A stretch of 6,028 bases of DNA from an uncultured Flavobacteriales bacterium (GTDB taxonomy: Bacteria > Bacteroidota > Bacteroidia > Flavobacteriales_D > Crocinitomicaceae). Position 1 is the stretch's first letter. Each line of letters opens with the position of its first letter. The notes below the pieces were generated by a model, which saw only the letters and a list, made by a program, of their open reading frames with translations, was not told where the DNA came from and ran no database searches. This document shows, piece by piece, positions 1-5,479 of this stretch. The position numbers were made by a program, and so were the translations under genes. The stretch lies in the NCBI GenBank assembly GCA_913031405.1, contig CAJWCX010000080.1, forward strand, positions 1-6,028, given 5' to 3'.

Positions 1-120
1 CGCGTTAATATTGGCATTTTTTGTGTCTGGCATCTTTTGAGCAAACCCAACATTTAATAAAGACAACAAAAACAAAAAAACAGTAAAAATTCGACCTTTT
101 AAGTAAACATTAAACCCCAT
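1..120 (-). CDS. N-terminal part of a secreted protein (cut by window edge)
   Basis: Reading leftward from the ATG at 120-118, the frame stays open for 40 codons to the window edge with no stop. Residues 1-10 contain Lys8 and Arg10, residues 11-23 are strongly hydrophobic (Ile, Phe, Val, Leu), and the stretch Gly-Phe-Ala-Gln-Lys at about 25-29 is a typical Bacteroidota signal-peptidase I site with cleavage before Gln. The mature part visible is only a dozen residues, rich in Lys, Asn and Asp, so the product cannot be identified. A purine-rich GAAGAGAG lies about 5 bases before the ATG and could serve as ribosome binding site. A well-formed flavobacterial promoter sits upstream (153-180), which suggests that this gene has its own transcription start and is not merely the third gene of a leftward operon. 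Confidence 0.72.
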   Translation of the reverse strand, partial: MGFNVYLKGRIFTVFLFLLSLLNVGFAQKMPDTKNANINA

Positions 121-152
121 CAGACTCTCTTCAATTCAATAGATTAGTAAAA

Positions 153-180
153 CAAATTTAGGGCTAAAAATCAAGACCAT
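153..180 (-). promoter_or_regulatory. Candidate Bacteroidota-type promoter for the leftward secreted-protein gene
   Basis: On the minus strand the octamer TAAATTTG at 160-153 is an exact match to the Bacteroidota -7 element TAnnTTTG. Exactly 17 bases upstream is ATG (180-178), one base off the -33 TTG core. Transcription would start about 6 bases downstream, leaving a leader of roughly 25 bases before the ATG at 120. Position and spacing fit; the assignment is by consensus only. Confidence 0.5.
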
Positions 181-230
181 CTCACAGAATTTTCATTTAT
201 ATTCAGTGAATAATCATGTGATGGGCCTAT

Positions 231-875
231 TCATTCATCAGAAGCGACAACCGTATACCCAACAGGCACCTCAAGAGAAAACAATTCAGATGGGTCCTTT
301 AACGAGAAAATAATATTAGAAGCCCTGTAGCGCAGCTGAACACCCTCAGAAACAGCAGAAAACTCCAAAGGAAAACCAGGTATAAAATCATTGGTAAGCT
401 TGTAATCAGAAAGGTCAATGTCTATTTCGTTGGTGCACCAATATTGTATTTTAAAATCTGCATTGGTTAAAACCACCTTGAAACACTCAAAATCCAAAAT
501 GGTCTTTTTATCATCTTTAAAGACTTCTATTTTGGATGCGGAATCAATTTGAATAGGAACCGTTTGAAGCTCATCGGATGTTGATCTCTTTGCAAACCTA
601 CCCATTGGACTATCCATTAAGTTAAGGGATTTATTCAATGTTTTGTCCAATATGGTTGTGATATTATAGCCGCCAGCCATTTTAAATTCAACCCGTGCAA
701 ATCGTTCGGCAAAATAGATCTTTAAAGAACTGTTTCTCATAAGCCCCACTTTTTGTCTTACCTCAAGGCTCGTATCCAAAGCGTTTGCGGATATAGAGTA
801 CTGCAAATAACCTTCTTTCTGAGCCACGGAAAAGATTGGGAAAAGAAAAAGAAAAAGCAATGCTGTTTTTTTCAT
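231..875 (-). CDS. Secreted DUF4412/GLPGLI-like envelope protein
   Basis: This 214-residue protein begins with a clear signal peptide: Met-Lys-Lys, a Leu/Phe-rich core at residues 6-16, and a Val-Ala/Gln cleavage site near residue 18. The mature chain alternates beta-strand-like segments. Features recalling the small Bacteroidota envelope proteins annotated as DUF4412 or GLPGLI-type are the block around residues 51-90 (aromatic/charged strand, then Met-Ala-Gly-Gly and a Thr-Thr-Ile-Leu-Asp segment), a Cys131 and Cys147 pair with the second in a Tyr-Trp-Cys-Thr-Asn-Glu context, and the Ile-Pro-Gly-Phe-Pro-Leu-Glu-Phe motif at 165-172. The biochemical role of such proteins is not known; a LolA-like beta fold that binds hydrophobic ligands is a guess. 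I chose the ATG at 875; a TTG lies one codon earlier but gives no better signal peptide. It lies 67 bases downstream of the lipoprotein gene on the same strand, so the two may be co-transcribed. The family name is tentative; presence of a secreted gene is firm. Confidence 0.85.
   Translation of the reverse strand: MKKTALLFLFLFPIFSVAQKEGYLQYSISANALDTSLEVRQKVGLMRNSSLKIYFAERFARVEFKMAGGYNITTILDKTLNKSLNLMDSPMGRFAKRSTSDELQTVPIQIDSASKIEVFKDDKKTILDFECFKVVLTNADFKIQYWCTNEIDIDLSDYKLTNDFIPGFPLEFSAVSEGVQLRYRASNIIFSLKDPSELFSLEVPVGYTVVASDE
840..857 (-). repeat. Hexanucleotide tandem repeat inside a signal-peptide sequence
   Basis: On the minus strand this stretch is three consecutive copies of CTTTTT, the last with C as its sixth base. 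It encodes Leu-Phe three times (residues 7-12) in the hydrophobic core of the secreted protein's signal peptide. Because the unit is six bases, gain or loss of a copy would lengthen or shorten the core by two residues without a frameshift. Simple low-complexity coding for a Leu/Phe core is also an adequate explanation. Confidence 0.6.
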
Positions 876-942
876 CAAAACATTTTAATTCTAGAAATAG
901 TCCAAGGTCACATTTAAAAGGATCGATTGGAAATCGAAAAGT

Positions 943-1482
943 TTATTGCACTCGTATTGCATCAAAGGATCCCGAAATAGTGTGCGGTGTATCAAAAACA
1001 TCCATTACCGTACCTGAAAAATCTCCTGTAGCTATTGTCGATTCCAAATCGCTCGTGGCACCCCATACAAGCAATGGAAAAGTCGTCACATTTACGGTAA
1101 CACTTCCTTCTTCCGATGTGTAGGCATTCATGCCATGCATTATTGACATTACACCTTCACTTTCTGAATCAAAAACATAACTGCCTGTTGTTGTCAAATC
1201 GACAGAAGCAATTTGAATGGAAGCACCGTCATCACCAATCAGTATAATCTGCCCACCCCCTTCAGGAATACCTCCATTCGTTTGAAATATTGCTGGACAG
1301 TCCGACAAGTCTCCCGATTCTGTATAAGAGGCTTCGTAAGAATAATTTTGCCCATCTATACTCATATTCCATTGAACTGAGGTAGTATTTTGAGGCACTT
1401 CATCTTTATTGCAACTCACAAGTTGCAGAGTGATAAAAAGATAGGGTAACAAATAACTTTTTTTAATTTGGTCTATTTTCAT
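943..1482 (-). CDS. Small surface-type lipoprotein, DUF6252-like
   Basis: The 179-residue product has a lipoprotein signal peptide: basic n-region (Lys2, Lys7, Lys8), hydrophobic residues 11-20, and the lipobox Leu-Val-Ser-Cys with Cys24 as the lipidated residue. Cys24 is followed by Asn-Lys-Asp-Glu, which resembles the Lys-(Asp/Glu)2 lipoprotein export signal described in Capnocytophaga for delivery to the outer face of the outer membrane. The mature domain is acidic, rich in Ser, Thr and Gly, and looks all-beta. Its end (residues 153-179) has the pattern Gly-x-Phe-Ser-Gly-Thr ... Ile-Ser-Gly-Ser-Phe-x-x-Ile, as in small Bacteroidota lipoproteins annotated DUF6252-like. Two ordinary cysteines are absent apart from Cys62. 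No enzymatic motif is seen, so function is unknown. It is the first gene of the leftward set, divergent from the esterase gene at 1613. The coding call is secure; the family resemblance is from memory of the pattern. Confidence 0.88.
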   Translation of the reverse strand: MKIDQIKKSYLLPYLFITLQLVSCNKDEVPQNTTSVQWNMSIDGQNYSYEASYTESGDLSDCPAIFQTNGGIPEGGGQIILIGDDGASIQIASVDLTTTGSYVFDSESEGVMSIMHGMNAYTSEEGSVTVNVTTFPLLVWGATSDLESTIATGDFSGTVMDVFDTPHTISGSFDAIRVQ

Positions 1483-1484
1483 TT

Positions 1485-1514
1485 TTAATTTTAAAACTAC
1501 AAGGTATAAATTTG
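1485..1514 (+). promoter_or_regulatory. Candidate distal promoter for the first esterase gene
   Basis: TAAATTTG at 1507-1514 matches the Bacteroidota -7 consensus TAnnTTTG exactly, with TTA (one base off TTG) at 1485-1487 and a 19-base spacer. It would give a leader of about 90 bases before the ATG at 1613. It overlaps the candidate leftward promoter on the other strand. AT-richness makes this uncertain. Confidence 0.3.
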
Positions 1515-1528
1515 AACACGGTAAATAA
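1499..1528 (-). promoter_or_regulatory. Weak candidate promoter for the leftward lipoprotein gene
   Basis: On the minus strand TACCTTG (1506-1500) is one T short of the Bacteroidota -7 element TAnnTTTG, and TTA (1528-1526), one base off TTG, lies 19 bases upstream. It is 18 bases from the ATG at 1482, which would give a very short leader. The region is extremely AT-rich, so chance matches are expected. Confidence 0.25.
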
Positions 1529-1579
1529 AAATTTTATTGATTTTTTTGATTGAATGAGTGTCAACTAATTAAAAAGCCA

Positions 1580-1609
1580 TTATAACTCGCGTCAAAATGA
1601 GTATCTTGC
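1580..1609 (+). promoter_or_regulatory. Candidate proximal promoter for the first esterase gene
   Basis: TATCTTGCA at 1602-1610 resembles the common flavobacterial TAnnTTTGCA form of the -7 element with one T missing, and TTA at 1580-1582 lies 19 bases upstream. It ends only three bases before the ATG at 1613, so transcripts from it would be leaderless or nearly so. It competes with the distal candidate at 1485-1514; sequence alone does not decide. Confidence 0.3.
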
Positions 1610-1612
1610 ATT

Positions 1613-2635
1613 ATGTTAAAAGTGATTTTTTACCTCTTTATACTTTTAAGTTTCAGTCTCTTTTCGCAAACTCAAGACTCATTTATGCATGATGGAGAAA
1701 TAAGGAATTTTGTTTATTTCACACCATCAAATTGGAACAATGAAAATCAATTGCCCCTTCTCATTGTGCTACATGGCCTTACGCAAACAGGAAATGGCAT
1801 TATGGACATCACTGAGTTCAATGCAATAGCAGAAAGTGAAGGGTTTGTAGTTTGTTATCCAGATGGATTAAATAATTCATGGAATGCCGATATGAATGCT
1901 TTGAATTCAGAGGTGGATGACTTGGGCTTTATTGAGGCTCTTGTTTCTTATTTTGAAGATGGGTTTAATACCAATCCGCAAATGCGGTACCTAACGGGTT
2001 TTTCAAATGGGGGTTTTTTGAGTCATAAAATATCCAGTGAATCCGATATGTGCTTTGCTGCTATTGCAACTGTTGCAGGAAACATGTCCACGACTACAGC
2101 AGAAAATTTTGACCCTAGTTATCCCACTTCGGTTTTACATATTCATGGCACAAACGACGCCATTGTACCTTATAACGGAGGCTCATCAACTGGAGCTTCG
2201 GTCGAAGAAATTTTAAACTTATGGCAGTCGCATCTGTCCTGTGATTCTGAGCCCTTATTTGTACCCATGCCTAACCCTGAAAGCTTTGACTTTTCCTATC
2301 CCGAAAAATACATCTATCAAAACTGTAGTGGTGGCGAACTTGAGCACATCAAAGTAGTTGGCGGTGGACATCAATGGCCTGGAATACAAACCCTTTTTGG
2401 TGGGCTCGGCACTATTAATATGGACTTTTATTCTCCTCAAGTGATTTGGGACTTCCTAAAGAATAAATCTTGTCCCGAAACGAATGGTATCGATGAGGCT
2501 TTTCCTGTTTTTTCAAAAAAATTAATAAAGATAAGCGATGCTCTTGGAAGAGAGGTTCATGAGGTAGCTGGAAAAGTCCTGTGGTATCTTTACGATGATG
2601 GAAGTGTAGAAAAACGCTTTCAGGTTTTGGAATAA
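1613..2635 (+). CDS. Secreted LpqC/PHB-depolymerase-like esterase with T9SS-like tail
   Basis: This is a 340-residue secreted serine esterase of the alpha/beta-hydrolase fold, in the LpqC / PHB-depolymerase-like group that also holds CE1 feruloyl and acetylxylan esterases. A signal peptide spans residues 1-18, with cleavage before Gln19. The catalytic domain covers about 25-285. His54-Gly55 (His-Gly-Leu-Thr) marks the oxyanion loop, Ser131 is the nucleophile in Gly-Phe-Ser-Asn-Gly-Gly, Asp182 follows His-Gly-Thr-Asn, and His253 is in Gly-Gly-Gly-His-Gln-Trp-Pro-Gly. The Ser-Asn-Gly-Gly elbow suits LpqC/CE1 enzymes. Cys210 and Cys238 occupy positions where family members often form a disulfide. 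Residues 303-340 form a short type IX secretion tail (Leu-Gly-Arg-Glu, then Tyr-x-Tyr-Asp-Asp-Gly-Ser-x-Glu-Lys). The likely reaction is hydrolysis of an ester in an extracellular polymer or polysaccharide substituent; the substrate cannot be read from sequence. Its neighbour at 2716 is a larger paralog, which suggests local duplication. No intrinsic terminator with a T-run follows. Confidence 0.9.
   Translation: MLKVIFYLFILLSFSLFSQTQDSFMHDGEIRNFVYFTPSNWNNENQLPLLIVLHGLTQTGNGIMDITEFNAIAESEGFVVCYPDGLNNSWNADMNALNSEVDDLGFIEALVSYFEDGFNTNPQMRYLTGFSNGGFLSHKISSESDMCFAAIATVAGNMSTTTAENFDPSYPTSVLHIHGTNDAIVPYNGGSSTGASVEEILNLWQSHLSCDSEPLFVPMPNPESFDFSYPEKYIYQNCSGGELEHIKVVGGGHQWPGIQTLFGGLGTINMDFYSPQVIWDFLKNKSCPETNGIDEAFPVFSKKLIKISDALGREVHEVAGKVLWYLYDDGSVEKRFQVLE
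2519..2632 (+). other. T9SS-like C-terminal sorting tail of the first esterase
   Basis: These codons give residues 303-340. The pattern is a basic start (Lys-Leu-Ile-Lys-Ile), then Asp-x-Leu-Gly-Arg-Glu-Val, a variable loop, and a Tyr-Leu-Tyr-Asp-Asp-Gly-Ser strand ending with Glu-Lys-Arg and a hydrophobic terminus. This resembles the type A sorting domains of Bacteroidota type IX secretion substrates, in a short variant. The same tail pattern ends the next gene's product, which supports a shared export signal and not part of the hydrolase fold. Confidence 0.6.
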
Positions 2636-2697
2636 AAATAGGTTGTTCGAGAACCTGTTGTCATATATGCATGGAATGAATTTCATCTTAAAAGTTG

Positions 2698-2705
2698 TAA
2701 ATTTA
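2698..2705 (+). promoter_or_regulatory. Candidate -7 promoter element for the larger esterase gene
   Basis: TAAATTTA is one base off the Bacteroidota -7 element TAnnTTTG and lies 10 bases before the ATG at 2716 and 19 before the ATG at 2725. No convincing -33 TTG is found at the usual distance. If used, the larger esterase is transcribed on its own as well as by read-through from the first esterase; the 80-base gap before it holds nothing else clear. Confidence 0.28.
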
Positions 2706-2715
2706 GAAAACTTAA

Positions 2716-4581
2716 ATGTTTGATATGAAAACCTTCTGTGTTATTCTCACTATTGTTGCCTGTTACGCATCTTTTTCACAAAACATTTTGATCTCTGAAG
2801 ACTTTGAAGGAGCAAACCTGCCTAGTGGATGGACAATTAATTCTAATGCAACAGATGGCGGATGGAATTTAGGCACTAACCAAACATTAGAAAGTCAATG
2901 GTGGTCAATTGCTCCTCATGGCAACTTTATCGGAACCAATGATGATGATTGCGATTGTGATAAAAGTATGGATTATCTCATTATGCCAGCTATGGATTTC
3001 TCTAACTCCACAGCGATTTCCTTACAGTTTGAAAATTATTATGACGGAGGAAGCTTTGGTGGAGATACCGAAACAGCTACCCTTGAATATTCGCTGAACA
3101 ATGGAAATTCCTGGTCAGTAATTTCGGAAATTAATGGAACAGATGACGGCGCATGGGATACTCAATCCTTTGACCTAAGCAGCTTGACGGGAAACCCTTC
3201 TGTTCTTATTGGCTTCCATTACAATGACAATGGAGGATGGATGTTCGGTTGGGCCATTGATGACGTGATGTTATTTGAGCCTGAGGGATTGGACGCTGCA
3301 ATTACCAGTCTTTCTGTGAATTCAAGTCAAGATGCTCCCACCACAATCCCCATAACTGGGACGGTTAGCAATATTGGTGCAGAAACCATCAATTCCTTTG
3401 ATATTACTTGGAGTTTGGGTGGCGGAGCTGCCTATACACAGAATTTTTCAGGCCTAAACATGGTCTCTTTGGGAACTTATAATTTTACCCATCAAGACAC
3501 CTGGACCATCTCGCAATCTGGACTTTATAACTTAGACGTAACCATTAGCAATGTTAATGGTCAGGCCACGGACGACAATCCAAGTAATGATGTTTATTCT
3601 CAAAGCGTTCAAGCTCTCGAATACGGCACCATACTAGATGGGGGGATTCAAAGGGAATATATTTATTACCATCCAGGATCAGCTCCGCCAAACTGTCCAT
3701 TGATTTTTGTCTGTCATGGTTATACGGGATCGGCTCAAGGGATTATGAATTATTCTGAATTCAATCATCTTGCAGACGAGTATGGATTTGCGGTCTGCTA
3801 CCCTCAAGGAACGCAAGATGGAAACGGCAATACCTTTTTCAATGTCGGTTATGATTTTCATAATAATGAAACCGTAGACGACATCGCGTATTTACAAAAC
3901 TTGACGACATATTTTCAGAGTATCCATTCTTTGGACCCCAGTAAAGTATTTTGCACAGGAATGTCCAATGGAGGTGATTTATGCTACATGTTGGCCTGTC
4001 AGGCATCAGAAACCTTTCGTGCCGTTGCTCCTATTGCCGGGATGATTATGCAAGACATTATGGACGATTGTAATCCTTCAAGTGAAGTGTCAATTTTTGA
4101 AGTACACGGAACACAAGATAATGTTACCTATTTTGATGGAGACCCAAACAACGTGGATGGATGGGGAGCCTATCCAAGTATTCCTGAAACCATAAGTTTT
4201 TTCAATGACCTATTTGGTCTTGAGCTGATGAGTACTGAAAACTTACCCAATACAAATAACAACGACGGAAGCACTGTGTCTTCCGAAAAATATGGAGCAG
4301 AAAACTCCTGTACTGAGGTTTGGCTATACACTGTGAACGGGGGGGGGCACGATTGGCCTGGAGCATACGGTAATATGGACATAGATGCAAGTCGTGAAGC
4401 ATGGCTGTTTTTCCAGCAGCTATGTGATGATCCAGTTGCAGGTTTAAATGAATTAAATGGAGGTCGAAAGCTGGTTCGCGTAATTGACCTTATGGGCAGA
4501 GAGGTCAAAAAAGAGAGTTGTCCATTTACTATATATGAATATTCCGACGGATCTTCCGAAAGGAAAGTAAAGGGTCTTTAA
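2716..4581 (+). CDS. Modular secreted esterase: anchor-J-like, Ig/CARDB-like, LpqC-type hydrolase, T9SS-like tail
   Basis: This 621-residue protein has four parts after its signal peptide (to about Ser21/Gln22). Residues 24-190 look like a choice-of-anchor J / cleaved-adhesin jelly roll: Glu-Asp-Phe-Glu-Gly near the start, an Asp-rich Asn-Asp-Asp-Asp-Cys-Asp-Cys-Asp loop at 75-82 that could bind calcium, and Trp-Ala-Ile-Asp-Asp-Val at 179-184 near the end. Residues 192-300 look like a CARDB/Ig-type beta sandwich. Residues 303-572 are an esterase domain paralogous to the upstream gene: His334-Gly335 oxyanion motif, Ser417 in Gly-Met-Ser-Asn-Gly-Gly, Asp468 after His-Gly-Thr-Gln, and His545 in Gly-Gly-Gly-His-Asp-Trp-Pro-Gly. 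Residues 585-621 form a T9SS-like tail. The N-terminal domains probably bind carbohydrate or protein and position the enzyme; substrate unknown. The cysteine matching Cys210 of the first esterase is absent. The Gly-Gly-Gly before His545 is a nine-G run. A second ATG at 2725 gives a more standard Met-Lys-Thr signal peptide and may be the true start; numbering here is from 2716. Confidence 0.88.
   Translation: MFDMKTFCVILTIVACYASFSQNILISEDFEGANLPSGWTINSNATDGGWNLGTNQTLESQWWSIAPHGNFIGTNDDDCDCDKSMDYLIMPAMDFSNSTAISLQFENYYDGGSFGGDTETATLEYSLNNGNSWSVISEINGTDDGAWDTQSFDLSSLTGNPSVLIGFHYNDNGGWMFGWAIDDVMLFEPEGLDAAITSLSVNSSQDAPTTIPITGTVSNIGAETINSFDITWSLGGGAAYTQNFSGLNMVSLGTYNFTHQDTWTISQSGLYNLDVTISNVNGQATDDNPSNDVYSQSVQALEYGTILDGGIQREYIYYHPGSAPPNCPLIFVCHGYTGSAQGIMNYSEFNHLADEYGFAVCYPQGTQDGNGNTFFNVGYDFHNNETVDDIAYLQNLTTYFQSIHSLDPSKVFCTGMSNGGDLCYMLACQASETFRAVAPIAGMIMQDIMDDCNPSSEVSIFEVHGTQDNVTYFDGDPNNVDGWGAYPSIPETISFFNDLFGLELMSTENLPNTNNNDGSTVSSEKYGAENSCTEVWLYTVNGGGHDWPGAYGNMDIDASREAWLFFQQLCDDPVAGLNELNGGRKLVRVIDLMGREVKKESCPFTIYEYSDGSSERKVKGL
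4339..4347 (+). repeat. Nine-G homopolymer in the catalytic-histidine motif
   Basis: Nine consecutive G bases make up exactly the codons for Gly542-543-544, directly before the CAC codon of the proposed catalytic His545. In the upstream paralog the matching Gly-Gly-Gly is written with mixed codons (GGC GGT GGA). In AT-rich DNA such a G run is unusual. Runs of this length are prone to strand slippage; a one-base change would remove His545 and the sorting tail. Confidence 0.95.
4468..4578 (+). other. T9SS-like C-terminal sorting tail of the larger esterase
   Basis: Residues 585-621 repeat the tail pattern of the first esterase: Lys-Leu-Val-Arg-Val, Asp-Leu-Met-Gly-Arg-Glu-Val, then a Tyr-Glu-Tyr-Ser-Asp-Gly-Ser strand and a basic end. 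Its loop carries a cysteine (Cys602) that the first tail lacks. The tail follows a short linker of about a dozen residues after the hydrolase domain. Confidence 0.58.
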
Positions 4582-4607
4582 AAATTATCGCATTAAACGA
4601 ACAAAAA

Positions 4608-5477
4608 ATGAACGTCATAGAGGCATTTGATTTGTGTAAGAATTACGGAAGTGAGGTCGGTATAAAAGGTATCAATCTAGAAATTAAAAAAGGTGAAGTT
4701 TTTGGTTTTATTGGTCCTAATGGCGCCGGTAAATCTACCTTTATCCGAACTCTTTTAGGCCTAATTTTACCCTCAAGCGGATCTGCCAAAATATTGGGAC
4801 AAAGCATTATCGAACGGCCGGAAGAAATTCGTAAAAAAATAGGATATCTTCCCTCTGAGGTAAATTACTATGACGGCATGAACTCTCGAGAATTATTGGA
4901 GTACCATGCTGGATTTTATGAAAACGTCGATAGAAAAAAAATCAAGGATTTAGGTGCCTTATTCGAGCTTGATCTTGATCGAAAAATTGAAGAGCTTTCC
5001 TTTGGGAATAAAAAGAAATGTGCGATCATTCAGTCAGTACTTCATGAGCCAGAACTGCTCATTCTTGATGAACCCACCTCTGGCCTAGATCCACTAATGC
5101 AGAATCGCTTTTTTGAACTTTTAGAGGAAGAAAACAAAAAAGGCACAAGTATTTTCTTTAGTTCACACATTTTGGCTGAAATTCAACGCATGTGCAATCG
5201 GGCTGCCATTATTAGACAGGGAGAAATTAGTGCCGTTGAGGACATTCGAAGTCTATTGGAGAAACAGATGAAAAAAGTAAGATTTATTTTTAAAGAGGCC
5301 TCTGAAATTAGTTTTATTGATGGGGTTCAAAGTCCTGTTTGGGTTAACAACAAGCTTACCTTTGACTATGTAGGGCCTGTTAAAACTCTAATCGAATGGA
5401 TGAATGAATTGAATCTTCATGACGCAACCTTGGAAGAACCAGATCTCGAAACCATATTTATGAATTATTACCAATAG
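4608..5477 (+). CDS. ABC transporter ATP-binding protein
   Basis: This 289-residue protein is the cytoplasmic ATPase of an ABC transporter. Its nucleotide-binding domain occupies about residues 3-215. It shows Walker A Gly-Pro-Asn-Gly-Ala-Gly-Lys-Ser-Thr at 36-44, a Q-loop region Ile-Gly-Tyr-Leu-Pro-Ser-Glu at 78-84 with Ser in place of the usual Gln, a signature Leu-Ser-Phe-Gly-Asn at 130-134, Walker B Leu-Leu-Ile-Leu-Asp-Glu-Pro at 150-156, D-loop Ser-Gly-Leu-Asp at 158-161, and H-loop His187. The Ser and Phe substitutions are common in the CcmA/BcrA-like exporters of this type. Residues 218-289 form a C-terminal extension ending in Leu-Glu-Glu-Pro-Asp-Leu-Glu-Thr-Ile-Phe, usual in drug- or peptide-type exporters. 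All catalytic residues are present, so it should be active. The ATG at 4608 follows an A-rich leader. It starts 26 bases after the larger esterase, with no obvious promoter between, and its stop is 2 bases before the permease start, so it is co-translated with that gene. Substrate is not readable. Confidence 0.95.
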   Translation: MNVIEAFDLCKNYGSEVGIKGINLEIKKGEVFGFIGPNGAGKSTFIRTLLGLILPSSGSAKILGQSIIERPEEIRKKIGYLPSEVNYYDGMNSRELLEYHAGFYENVDRKKIKDLGALFELDLDRKIEELSFGNKKKCAIIQSVLHEPELLILDEPTSGLDPLMQNRFFELLEEENKKGTSIFFSSHILAEIQRMCNRAAIIRQGEISAVEDIRSLLEKQMKKVRFIFKEASEISFIDGVQSPVWVNNKLTFDYVGPVKTLIEWMNELNLHDATLEEPDLETIFMNYYQ

Positions 5478-5479
5478 AT

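Noticed and set aside
876..878. TTG one codon upstream of the ATG as start of the DUF4412-like protein
   Set aside because: ATG at 875 gives the classic Met-Lys-Lys signal peptide start; the TTG adds one residue with no gain.
836..1123. Rightward open frame of about 95 codons across the two leftward genes
   Set aside because: It is antisense to the end of the lipoprotein gene and the start of the DUF4412-like gene. Its product has no signal peptide or recognisable motif, and both overlapped genes have strong protein features.
2640..2656. Hairpin AGGTT ... AACCT just after the first esterase, considered as an intrinsic terminator
   Set aside because: The stem is only five pairs and is not followed by a T-run, so it does not meet the usual form of an intrinsic terminator.
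2680..2690. Short inverted repeat around ATGAATTTCAT before the larger esterase, considered as an operator
   Set aside because: Five-base arms in AT-rich DNA are expected by chance and no second copy is seen near other genes of the window.
4170..4508. Leftward open frame of about 112 codons inside the larger esterase
   Set aside because: It is antisense to the catalytic His region of a well-supported enzyme. Its translation is low-complexity in Ser/Pro and lacks any family signature; it is a shadow of codon usage.
4861..4890. Ser in place of Gln in the ATPase Q-loop and Phe in its signature, considered as signs of a degenerate ATPase
   Set aside because: Both substitutions are common in this exporter subgroup and Walker A, Walker B, D-loop and H-loop residues are intact.
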